Of a stretch of 64,000 bases of DNA, positions 8,712-15,748 are shown piece after piece. A program made the translations under genes and the position numbers. Every line of letters starts with the position of its first letter. Within the stretch, counting starts at the first letter, position 1. This DNA comes from Tessaracoccus rhinocerotis (GTDB lineage Bacteria; Actinomycetota; Actinomycetes; Propionibacteriales; Propionibacteriaceae): NCBI RefSeq assembly GCF_007197885.1, contig NZ_VKKG01000006.1, positions 186,001 through 250,000 of the forward strand, written 5' to 3'. Under the pieces are notes generated by a model that saw nothing but the letters and a program-made list of their open reading frames with translations, was not told the origin of the DNA and did not search any database.

Positions 8712-8777
8712 GTTAGCCACCGCTCGGTCAGTTCGCCACCCCTGTAGCGGAAGCAAACTGACCCAGCGGTGGCGAAC
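8712..8777. repeat. Long imperfect inverted repeat
   Basis: Arms at 8712-8733 and 8756-8777 pair over 22 bp with two mismatches (GTTAGCCACCGCT-x-GGTCAGTT and its complement), enclosing a 22-nt loop. It lies 25 bp after the GH127 stop. It may end transcription, but the long arms and loop look more like a dispersed palindromic element. Confidence 0.6.
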
Positions 8778-8842
8778 TTGCTTGGGGGGGCTCCCTGTAA
8801 CCGAGGGCTTGGTTGTTGGAGCTTTCGGTTGCAGCGACGTCG

Positions 8843-9214
8843 TCAGCGGCGGCCGCCGCCACCTCCGCCGGTGCCCTGGCGCGTCTTCTCGGCAAGCACC
8901 TTGCGCTGGGTCTCGCGCTCCTCGACCAGCCACGCGGGCGGCTCGGCGATCAGTTCGCCGATCTGGTCCGCGGTGAGGGCCTCGGTCACGCCGGCGCGCT
9001 GGAGGCCGGAGCGGGACACGCCCAGCTTCTGGGCCACGACGTCGCGGGGGAACGGTCCGTTGCGGAGCAGCTCCTGGAGCCAGGCCGGCGGGTTGGCGCG
9101 CAACTCGTCCACCTCGTCGCGGGTGATAGGCGAGTTGCGGAACTCCTCCGGCGCTGCCGGCAGATAGATGCCGAGCTTGGCGGCTGCTGTGATCGGCTTC
9201 ATCGTCTGGCTCAT
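8843..9214 (-). CDS. DUF5997 family protein
   Basis: This 123-residue protein begins MSQTMKPITAAAKLGIYLPAAPEEF and contains a short helix-turn-helix-like stretch (RDVVAQKLGVSRSGLQRAGV, about residues 57-76), followed by basic and Gly-rich residues. I recognise the family as DUF5997, small actinobacterial proteins of unknown function. ATG 9214 lies 6 nt after TAGGCT on the minus strand, a leaderless start. The neighbour on the other strand is a LysR-like effector domain without HTH, and the pair may act together. Confidence 0.75.
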   Translation of the reverse strand: MSQTMKPITAAAKLGIYLPAAPEEFRNSPITRDEVDELRANPPAWLQELLRNGPFPRDVVAQKLGVSRSGLQRAGVTEALTADQIGELIAEPPAWLVEERETQRKVLAEKTRQGTGGGGGGRR

Positions 9215-9249
9215 CCCCTCAGCCTATCGGCCTGCGTTACCCTGCGTGG
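9215..9249. promoter_or_regulatory. Divergent leaderless promoters in 35 bp
   Basis: On the minus strand TAGGCT (9226-9221) is followed by 6 nt and ATG 9214. On the plus strand TACCCT (9238-9243) is followed by 6 nt and GTG 9250. The two -10 boxes are 11 bp apart, so both genes must share the same upstream DNA and polymerases cannot load on both at once. Confidence 0.65.
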
Positions 9250-9909
9250 GTGACCACTCCCGCCCAGCCAGAGCGCACGGGCCTGCGCATCGGATTCGTG
9301 CCGGGTGTGACACTCACCAAGTGGCGCCGGATCTGGGAGGAACGCTTCCGCAAGGTGCGCCTCGAGGTCACCGAGGTCCTCGAGGCCGACCAGCGCCGCG
9401 CACTCGGCAGCGGCCAGGTGGACATGTGCTTCGTCAGGCTCCCCGTCGACACAGCCGGCCTGCACACCATCGCCCTCTACGAGGAGCAGCCGGTGGTGTG
9501 GATGGCCAAGGAGTTCCTGCTGGCCGCGCTGGACGAGGTGACGGCCGAGGACATGGCCGAGTTCCGCATCGTCGAGGACTACTGCCCCGAGAGCATCGAC
9601 CTGGCCGTCTACTCCGCCGCCGCCCTGCGCGTCCCCCTGTCCGTGGCGCGCACCCAGTCCCGCAAGGACATGGTCCACCGCCCCGTCGTCGACGCGGAGC
9701 CGACGACGATCGCCCTGGCCTGGCGGGTCGACAATGACAACGAGTGGATCGACGAGTTCATCGGCGTGGTGCGCGGCCGCACGGCCAACAGCTCCCGCAC
9801 CGCCAAGGAGCGCGAGAAGAGCGGGAAGCCTGCGAAGCCGCAGGCCAGGAAGCCGAGTTCGGGCAGTCGGCCGGCCGGCCAGAAGGGACGACGTCCCCGC
9901 CGACGGTAG
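9250..9909 (+). CDS. LysR-type effector-binding domain protein without HTH
   Basis: The 219-residue protein resembles only the effector-binding half of LysR regulators (GLRIGFVPGVTLTKWRRIWEERFRKVRLEVTEV; later VVWMAKEFLLAALDEVTAEDM). The N-terminal DNA-binding helix-turn-helix is absent. About 45 C-terminal residues are a Lys/Arg/Ser/Pro-rich tail (KEREKSGKPAKPQARKP...GRRPRRR), which could bind nucleic acid. It is divergent from the DUF5997 gene, which has the HTH-like segment, so the two may form a split regulator; this is my inference. Confidence 0.75.
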   Translation: MTTPAQPERTGLRIGFVPGVTLTKWRRIWEERFRKVRLEVTEVLEADQRRALGSGQVDMCFVRLPVDTAGLHTIALYEEQPVVWMAKEFLLAALDEVTAEDMAEFRIVEDYCPESIDLAVYSAAALRVPLSVARTQSRKDMVHRPVVDAEPTTIALAWRVDNDNEWIDEFIGVVRGRTANSSRTAKEREKSGKPAKPQARKPSSGSRPAGQKGRRPRRR

Positions 9910-9915
9910 TGCGCC

Positions 9916-10143
9916 TCAGTGCTGTCCCGGCGGACCGTTGGGGTCACGCCAGGACTTTCCGCGGGTGCTGAGAAACAGCAGCACCGCCCCCGCCACCAGC
10001 AGCGCCAGCCCGATCACCAGCCACGTCGGGTCATCGGTCATGGAACTGCCGCCGATGAACCCGATGCCCTGCCCGCCCCACACGAGACCGAGCAGGATGG
10101 CGACGGCGCCGATCCCGGCGAGGAGTGGTTTCCTGATCAGCAT
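9916..10143 (-). CDS. Small membrane protein, two transmembrane segments
   Basis: The 75-residue protein has two hydrophobic helices: LLAGIGAVAILLGLVWGGQGIGFIG (about 7-31) and TWLVIGLALLVAGAVLLFLS (about 40-59), with a polar tail RGKSWRDPNGPPGQH. The gene ends 6 bp from the stop of the convergent gene. It looks like common actinobacterial two-TM proteins of unknown function. I see no motif. Confidence 0.65.
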   Translation of the reverse strand: MLIRKPLLAGIGAVAILLGLVWGGQGIGFIGGSSMTDDPTWLVIGLALLVAGAVLLFLSTRGKSWRDPNGPPGQH

Positions 10144-10305
10144 CTTTGCCTAACGGCTCGGGGACGGCCGAGGACCGGCCGAACCCAATTCTGCCCCACC
10201 CGGACGCGGGTCAGGACCAGTCGTCGTCGGGGGTACGAGCCCCAGCGGCCGCGGTGCGGGCACCGCCGCGCGGGGGCGAAGGCACCGAGCCGACCGACGC
10301 CGTGC

Positions 10306-11211
10306 TCAGCCGAGGTCGATCCCGGCGGCGACCTCGCCGACGGCCTCGAGGAAGGCCGCGACAGCGGGCCCCGGCTCGTGCCGCGACTGCCGGTGACGCG
10401 CGACGATCCGTCGGGTGCCGAGCCCCGGCATCGTCACGACCTCGACGCCGTCGGGAATGCCGGAGCCCAACGCCAGCGCAGGGAGCAGCGCGACCCCCTC
10501 CCCCGCCGCGACGAGCGCGAGCGCGACCCCGAAGTCGTAGAACGAGTGCCGCACCGACAGCTCGGCACCGATCTCGGCCCCGAGGCGGCCGAGGGCCCGG
10601 GCCGCCGCCGTGCTCGGGTCGGGACCGACCCAGCGCGCCCCTGCGAGCTCGTGCAACGACCCCGGCGTCGGCATCGACGTCGGGACCGCGAGCCGCCACG
10701 GCTCGTCGAGCACCGGAACATCACGGTGGCCGCGACCCGCGTTGGGCCTGGTGTGCTCATCACGCTCGTGGAGCACGACGTCCACCTCGCCCGCGCGGAG
10801 CGCGCGTACTCCGTCGGCATACTCCATATCCGTGAGGACGACCTCGACACCGGGGTGATCCTCCTTGAGCGCGACGAGCGCGGGGACGAGCACCGCGACG
10901 GTGACGGTCGAGAACGACGCCACGGTCACGGTGCCCGCGACGTCGTCACCGAGCGCCGCAAGCTCCTTGCGGGCCGAGACGAGCTCGCCCTCGATGCGCT
11001 CGGCGGCCTCCGCGAGCACCCGCCCCGCCGGCGTGAGCGTCACGCCGCGGGGACCGCGGTCGAGGACCGTGACGCCCTCCTCCCTCTCGAGCCGCTGGAT
11101 CTGCTGCGACACGGCGGATGGCGTGACGTGCAGCAGGTCAGCGGCTGCGAGGACTCCCCCAGCCCTGTGGACGGCCAAGAGAAAGGAAAGCCTGCGTGCA
11201 TCCGTTGCCAT
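10306..11211 (-). CDS. LysR-family transcriptional regulator
   Basis: The 301-residue protein is a full-length LysR regulator. The winged HTH is at about residues 5-65 (AVHRAGGVLAAADLLHVTPSAVSQQIQRLEREEGVTVLDRGPRGVTLTPAGRVL). The effector-binding domain follows (GTVTVASFSTVTVAVLVPALVALKEDHPGVEVVL). It is divergent from the 48-residue ORF at 11322. ACTGT and ACAGT (11219-11242) form an inverted repeat in the intergenic DNA, typical of autoregulated LysR genes. Codon and residue style (very Arg/Gly/Glu rich) differs slightly from the neighbours and may mark acquired DNA. Confidence 0.9.
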   Translation of the reverse strand: MATDARRLSFLLAVHRAGGVLAAADLLHVTPSAVSQQIQRLEREEGVTVLDRGPRGVTLTPAGRVLAEAAERIEGELVSARKELAALGDDVAGTVTVASFSTVTVAVLVPALVALKEDHPGVEVVLTDMEYADGVRALRAGEVDVVLHERDEHTRPNAGRGHRDVPVLDEPWRLAVPTSMPTPGSLHELAGARWVGPDPSTAAARALGRLGAEIGAELSVRHSFYDFGVALALVAAGEGVALLPALALGSGIPDGVEVVTMPGLGTRRIVARHRQSRHEPGPAVAAFLEAVGEVAAGIDLG

Positions 11212-11321
11212 GTAGCAACTGTAAACCCTGGGTCCACAGTAATTCGATTGTGCTAAAGCAAGATCCGCACCATCATTGAGGTGTCAGCACGACCCCCCGA
11301 ACCCCAGGAAGGTGAGAGACG

Positions 11322-11468
11322 ATGTCCTCCGTCCAGCAGCCCGTCGCCAAGGTCGTCCGGTGGCTCAAGCGTCACGCGGTCCCCGCGGTCCCGACGCCCC
11401 AGCGCGAGCTCCGGATGAAGATGGACCTCCACCGGGTGCCCGACCAGTCCCCGCTCTTCCTCCGCTGA
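11322..11468 (+). CDS. 48-residue basic small protein divergent from LysR
   Basis: ATG 11322 follows AAGGTGAGAG. The product reads MSSVQQPVAKVVRWLKRH at the start and DQSPLFLR at the end, with no membrane segment and many Arg/Lys. I do not recognise a family. Position opposite a LysR gene, a plausible ribosome-binding site and a strong terminator 69 bp downstream support a real gene. It may be the LysR target. Confidence 0.5.
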   Translation: MSSVQQPVAKVVRWLKRHAVPAVPTPQRELRMKMDLHRVPDQSPLFLR

Positions 11469-11536
11469 GACCCAGGCGACCCGTCAGCAGCCACTGATCG
11501 GCCGTCCGCCGCGACGCATCCTCCCGCGTCGTCACC

Positions 11537-11569
11537 AAGAGCCGCGATCCATGCCGGATCGCGGCTCTT
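11537..11569. terminator. 14-bp perfect hairpin terminator
   Basis: AAGAGCCGCGATCC (11537-11550) pairs exactly with GGATCGCGGCTCTT (11556-11569) across a 5-nt loop. CGGCTTG follows, with few Ts. It separates the small gene from the nucleotidyltransferase gene. Confidence 0.75.
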
Positions 11570-11658
11570 CGGCTTGTCCGGACCTTCCCCTCGTACCCAC
11601 GCACCCCCTATGCTCGGACAGGCCCTGCACCCAGGGTTCACTCGACCCCGGAGGCACC

Positions 11659-12453
11659 ATGACGACGCTTGACGCCCGTGCACGCTTCGACGCCTGGACC
11701 GACGCGCTCGTCGCGCGGATCGCGCAGCGGCCAGAGGTCGTCGGGCTCGTCCTCCTCGGTTCGGGGGCCGAGCGCGCCCGCCTCGACGAGTGGTCCGACC
11801 ACGACTTCTACCTCGTCGTCGAGCCTGACGTCGCCGAGCGGTACCGCCAGGACCTCTCGTGGCTCCCGGAGGGACCCGACATCGTGCTCTGCCCGCGCGA
11901 GACCGGCCACGGGCTCAAGGTCGTCCTCGCCGACGGTCACGTCTTGGAGTTCGCCGTCGCGTCGCTCGAGGACGTCGCGACCTTCGCCGCGCACCACTGG
12001 CGCGTCGTCCACGACACCGGGCCGCTCACCGGGGTCATCGAGGCCTGTGCCGCGCGCACCGCCCGCGCGATCGCCGAACGACCGGCACCCGACCTTCTGC
12101 GCGCCGCGGGGCTTTTCTGCTCGCTTCTGCTCATCGGCATCGGCCGCGCTCGCCGCGGCGAGCTCGTCGCGGCGAGCGCGCACGTGCGGATGTACGCGCT
12201 CAGCGAGCTGCTCGACCTCGTCGGCGCGCTCGTGCCCGCCGCCCCGGCTGCGCTGCGCGACGGCCTCGACCCGCGTCGCCGCGTCGAGGACACCTTCGGT
12301 CCCCTCGGCGCGCGGATCGGCGCGGCTCTCGAGCGGCCCGTAGAGGACTGTGCGCGCGAGCTCCTCGACATCGCCGAGACCGCGATCGCACCGCTGCTGC
12401 CCGGGTGGCCCGTCGAGGGCGCGGCCGTCGTCCGTCGCACCCTCGACAGCTGA
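11659..12453 (+). CDS. Nucleotidyltransferase-domain protein
   Basis: This 264-residue protein carries a pol-beta-type nucleotidyltransferase motif: GLVLLGSGAERARLDEWSDHDFYLVV (about residues 27-52), with the GS and paired acidic residues (D45, D47 region) that bind metal and NTP. The helical C-terminal half has no motif I recognise. Members add AMP to antibiotics, proteins or RNA; the target is unknown. TATGCT (about 11608-11613) may be its promoter -10, and GGAGGCACC lies before ATG 11659. It converges on the ADP-ribosylglycohydrolase gene with a 3-bp gap. Confidence 0.75.
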   Translation: MTTLDARARFDAWTDALVARIAQRPEVVGLVLLGSGAERARLDEWSDHDFYLVVEPDVAERYRQDLSWLPEGPDIVLCPRETGHGLKVVLADGHVLEFAVASLEDVATFAAHHWRVVHDTGPLTGVIEACAARTARAIAERPAPDLLRAAGLFCSLLLIGIGRARRGELVAASAHVRMYALSELLDLVGALVPAAPAALRDGLDPRRRVEDTFGPLGARIGAALERPVEDCARELLDIAETAIAPLLPGWPVEGAAVVRRTLDS

Positions 12454-12456
12454 GGG

Positions 12457-13853
12457 TCACTCGATCCCGAGCAGTTCCTTGAGCAAGGGACGAGGCGCCG
12501 GGCGACGCGCCACACGTCGGCGGCTGCGTAGCCGTAGACCTCGCACAAGGCCCTGGCCAGCGCGGAGGCCGCGGCGTTGATCGCATCAGCGGCACCGTCG
12601 TCGACGCCGATCCACCAGTTGGGGAAGCCGTCGTCCGGGGCGGTGAAGCCGAGGTCACGCAGGGCCTGCTCGCCCTGCGTCGTGAGGCGACGATCCTCCG
12701 GCAGGAACCGGTTGGAGGTCACTTCGCACATGACCGCGGAGGCGTCGTAGGAGGCGAACTGGACGTAGACATCCGCGTCCAGGTCCATGGTGGCGGAGTC
12801 CTGGGTGCCGCGCAGGCGCAGCATCGCCCGGGTGAACTCGCCCGCGATCCGGGCTACGGTCCGATCATCCGACCCGACGGCGCCCGAGCCGGCAGCCGGA
12901 CCACCGGTGGCGGTGTCGAGGGCCAGCCGGACCAGGTCCTTGCCGTTCATCCAGTACGGCCAGCCCTGCACCTGCTCGGCCAGGTCGGCCGGCAGCCCGG
13001 AGACCCCGTACCGCGCGCCCAGCAGGGCCCCGGCGATGGCGGCGACGGTGTCGGTGTCATGCCCGATCTCGATGGCGGCCTGCAGTGCGGCGAGGACGTG
13101 TTCGGTGCCGGTGAGGTGGCGCGTCGAGTGGATCGCCGCCCACGCAGCCTGCAGGGCGGTGACGGTGTACCCGTTGGCGGTGAACGCGGCGGGCCCCTGG
13201 GCCTCGGCGTCGGCCAGGTACTGCTCCCACTCGGCCCGGCGGTCCTCGGGTAGGAGGGGGAGCCCGGCCCGCACGTCGAGCCGACCCTCCACCACCGCCA
13301 CCCGCACGGCCTCGGACCAGATGATGCAGGAGTCGACGCAGCGCGGGTCGGCGTGGGTCAGGGCTGCGAAGCGCTCGGCGGCCCGCGCCGTCGTCACCGG
13401 ATCGGCCAGCGCCACCAGGCCGACGATGCCCGTGCGCATCAGCGCACCGTTGCCGGCCCGACCGGCCCGAGACTCCTGCTGCGAGATCCCGGTCATGAGC
13501 CGCCCCATCGGGCCCCGCTGCTCGCCCGCGTGGGAGAGGACGGTCCGCGTCTGGTTGCCGATGTCGGCCGGCCCGCTGGAGTACCAGCCCAGGAAGCCGT
13601 GCGCGACGGCGTCGAGGGCCTCGTCGCCGAGCGGGTCCTCGCCGGTGGCGGTGACGCGGGCGATGCAGGCGGCCATCTGGGTGTCGTCGGACCACTCCCC
13701 GGGCCGGTAGTTGCCAAGGCCGCCGCCCAGCATCCGCGCGGGTCCGTCGAGCGGCGCGGAGCCGAACTCGTACGGCACGCCCAGCGCGTCCCCGATCGCC
13801 TGTCCGAGCAGCACCCCTGCTGCCCGGTCCGCCTGCTGTGTGGTGAGTTCCAT
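12457..13853 (-). CDS. ADP-ribosylglycohydrolase with C-terminal TY-Chap-like domain; probable 3' frameshift
   Basis: Residues 1-320 are an ADP-ribosylglycohydrolase (DraG-like) domain: AGVLLGQAIGDALGVPYEFG, EWSDDTQMA (metal-binding DDT) and IGHDTDTVAAIAGALLGARYG. Such enzymes remove ADP-ribose from proteins or small molecules. A further ~110 residues (YVQFASYDASAVMCEVTSNRFL to PNWWIGVDDGA) resemble TY-Chap-like domains. The open frame runs without stop past the convergent gene to 11937, giving an implausible 638-residue product. In another frame the end reads RRPAPRPLLKELLGIE and stops at 12457, so a small frameshift near 12505-12520 is likely, real or a sequencing error. ATG 13853 is used. 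Confidence 0.75.
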
Positions 13854-13860
13854 GGCATCC

Positions 13861-13891
13861 CCTTACATGTCCGAATGACATAAAGGTAAGG
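13861..13891. promoter_or_regulatory. Nested palindrome in the ADP-ribosylglycohydrolase promoter
   Basis: CCTTAC (13861-13866) pairs with GTAAGG (13886-13891), and inside them ATGTC (13867-13871) pairs with GACAT (13877-13881). The whole element starts 7 bp upstream of ATG 13853 and covers any promoter. It is a good operator candidate. An NrtR-like Nudix regulator encoded at 15749 is a possible binder, since NrtR regulons can include ADP-ribosylglycohydrolases. Confidence 0.65.
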
Positions 13892-13922
13892 GGCGGGGGC
13901 GCCACTGTCAACCAGGGGCGCC

Positions 13923-14543
13923 TCAGGCCCCGCGCGTGAGTGCGAGGAACTCCGAGCGGGTGCGCGGGTCGTCGCGCAGCAGCCCGAACAGGGCCGACGT
14001 CGTGGTCCGGGCGCCCACTGCCAAGGCTCCGCGGATGCTCATGCAGGTGTGCTCGGCGTGGATCACCACGCCCACGCCGCGCGGGTGGAGGGCTGAGGCG
14101 AGGTGGTCCGCGATGCGCTTGGTCAGGCGTTCCTGCGTCTGGGGTCGGCGGGCGTGGAACTCCACCATCCGCGCGAACTTGGACAGCCCGAGGATCCGTT
14201 CCCCCGGCAGGTAGCCGACGTGCGCCACCCCCACGAACGGCAGCACGTGGTGCTCGCAGACGGACCGCACCGGGATGTCTCGCACCATCACCAGTTCGTC
14301 GTAGCCCTCGTCGTTGGGGAACGTGGTCAGCTCGAACGGCGGACTGCTGGTCATCTCGAGGAGGGTCGCGGCCATCCGCCCGGGCGTCTCGACGAGGCCC
14401 TCGTCGGTGAGGTCGAGCCCGAGGGCGGTCAACAGCGCGGCGGCGGCATCGGTGGCGGCAGCCAGGTCGGCCGTCGGCCGCTCGGCGACGACGCGTGGTC
14501 GCCAGTTGTGCAGCGGCTCCGGCTCGAGTGCCCGCTCGCTCAC
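13923..14543 (-). CDS. folE: GTP cyclohydrolase I
   Basis: The 206-residue enzyme turns GTP into 7,8-dihydroneopterin triphosphate, the first step toward folate and tetrahydrobiopterin-type pterins. The zinc ligands are visible: C96 and H98 in SVCEHHVLPF and C167 in AEHTCMSIRG. LGLSKFARMVEFHARRPQTQERLT is the conserved central helix and loop. Length fits the family. The GTG start at 14543 overlaps the stop of the DoxX-like gene (GTGA), so the two are probably translated in series. Confidence 0.93.
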   Translation of the reverse strand: MSERALEPEPLHNWRPRVVAERPTADLAAATDAAAALLTALGLDLTDEGLVETPGRMAATLLEMTSSPPFELTTFPNDEGYDELVMVRDIPVRSVCEHHVLPFVGVAHVGYLPGERILGLSKFARMVEFHARRPQTQERLTKRIADHLASALHPRGVGVVIHAEHTCMSIRGALAVGARTTTSALFGLLRDDPRTRSEFLALTRGA

Positions 14544-14949
14544 TTCTCGGACCTGCCGGGTGCCGGGGCGAGCAGGAACAGCGCGAGCGCACCCGCCATC
14601 AGGCCGAAGTCCCGCAGCGCCACGTCGAAGAACTGCCCCATGGACACGAGGTTGACGATGATGCCGGCCAGCCAGGCGGCCACCACGAGGGCGCCGTAGC
14701 GGGGGACGACGGCGACGGCGATGCCCGCGACCATCTCCGTGACGCCGACGGCGAGCATGGCCTGGTGGGCGGTGCCGGGGACGATGGCGCCGATCCAGGG
14801 GCCAGGTAGCGGTCCCAGTCGGTCAGCAGGCCGAGGAACTTGTCCAGCCCGAAGGCGATGGGTGCGATCGTGAAGACGGTGCGCAGGAGCAGGTAGGCGT
14901 GGTGGGTGCCCGTGCTGACGCCGGTTGCGGCGCCCGTGGGTGTGAACAT
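14540..14949 (-). pseudogene. DoxX-like membrane protein, frameshifted
   Basis: Reading from ATG 14949, the frame gives HAYLLLRTVFTIAPIAFGLDKFLGLLTDWDRYLAP and then turns to nonsense. A second frame continues WIGAIVPGTAHQAMLAVGVTEMVAGIAVAVVPRYGALVVAAWLAGIIVNL and ends at 14540. Joined, these give a four-helix DoxX/DUF4383-like membrane protein of about 136 residues. The break is at the GGGG run 14798-14801, which one added base would repair. It may be a true mutation or an error in the sequence. The gene is divergent from the ArsR-like regulator at 15037 and leads into folE. Confidence 0.75.
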
Positions 14950-14959
14950 GATGGGACCT

Positions 14960-15030
14960 TTCTAAAAAGTGGTCGGATCTTCATTAGACTCCCGCCCGGG
15001 GATTGTGTCAAGACTTTTATGTTTTAGAAT
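14960..15030. promoter_or_regulatory. Divergent promoter with matched TTCTAAAA/TTTTAGAA operators
   Basis: TTCTAAAA (14960-14967) and TTTTAGAA (15022-15029) are exact inverse copies. The second overlaps TAGAAT (15025-15030), the -10 box 6 nt before ATG 15037. TTGTGT (15003-15008) is a possible -35 with 16-bp spacing. The region is notably AT-rich against its surroundings. One regulator site in front of each divergent gene fits autoregulation. Confidence 0.7.
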
Positions 15031-15036
15031 TGGGGC

Positions 15037-15720
15037 ATGAGTCTCGAATCCCAGGCCGCAGGCATCGGAGCCCTGGCTGACGACACCCGACGTGCGCTGT
15101 ACGAGTACGTCGTGGCGCAGGCCGAGCCGGTGGGCCGCGAGCGGGCGGCCAAGGCCCTCGGTATCGCCCAGCACAACGTGAACTTCCACCTCGACCGGCT
15201 GGTCGACGAGGGACTCCTCGTGGTGGAGTTCAAGCGCCTCAGCGGCCGCACCGGCCCCGGTGCCGGCCGGCCCAGCAAGCTCTACCGGCGCTCGGACCGG
15301 GAGTTCTCGGTGACCCTGCCGCCCCGTCGCTACGACCTGGTGGGGGACATCCTCGCCGCCGCCGTCACCCGCGCGACCGCCGGAGAACCCCTCGACGACG
15401 TGCTCGGCGACGTCGCCCGCACCGAGGGGCTGGCGCTGGGCGAGGCGGGCCGGAGCCTCGGCGACCCGAACACGCCCGAGGGCCTGGCACGTGTCCTCGG
15501 CACCCAGGGCTACGAGCCGCAGGTCCGCGACGGCGTCGTCGAGCTGGACAACTGCCCGTTCGACTCGCTGGCGCGCAAGCACACCGGACTGGTCTGCACC
15601 CTCAACAAGTCCTTCGTCCAGGGCGTCGCCGACGGGCTGGGGTGCGACGGCCTGACCGCCTGTCTCGAGCCGGACCCCGGGCGGTGTTGCGTGAAGGCGC
15701 GCCCCACCGCCGACCAATAG
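15037..15720 (+). CDS. ArsR/COG2345-type regulator with Cys-rich C-terminus
   Basis: The 227-residue protein has an N-terminal winged HTH (LADDTRRALYEYVVAQAEPVGRERAAKALGIAQHNVNFHLDRLVDEGLLVVE) and a C-terminal domain with Cys residues: DNCPFDSLARKHTGLVCTLN, then GCDGLTACLEPDPGRCCVKA. COG2345 relatives use such Cys to hold an Fe-S cluster, so it may sense redox or iron state (inference). ATG 15037 follows TAGAAT by 6 nt. It probably controls itself and the DoxX-like/folE genes through the matched operators. Confidence 0.85.
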   Translation: MSLESQAAGIGALADDTRRALYEYVVAQAEPVGRERAAKALGIAQHNVNFHLDRLVDEGLLVVEFKRLSGRTGPGAGRPSKLYRRSDREFSVTLPPRRYDLVGDILAAAVTRATAGEPLDDVLGDVARTEGLALGEAGRSLGDPNTPEGLARVLGTQGYEPQVRDGVVELDNCPFDSLARKHTGLVCTLNKSFVQGVADGLGCDGLTACLEPDPGRCCVKARPTADQ

Positions 15721-15735
15721 CGTCACCCGGACATG

Positions 15736-15748
15736 TACTGTGACCTGC
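15736..15748 (+). promoter_or_regulatory. Leaderless promoter with GTCAC/GTGAC arms
   Basis: TACTGT (15736-15741) lies 7 nt before ATG 15749. GTCAC (15722-15726) and GTGAC (15740-15744) flank it as an inverted repeat, a possible autoregulatory site for the Nudix regulator. Confidence 0.45.

Noticed and set aside
11937-12456. Extension of the ADP-ribosylglycohydrolase gene through the nucleotidyltransferase gene
   Set aside because: The extra 170 residues are Arg/Ser/Pro-rich without pattern and lie opposite a real gene; a short frameshift gives a natural stop at 12457.
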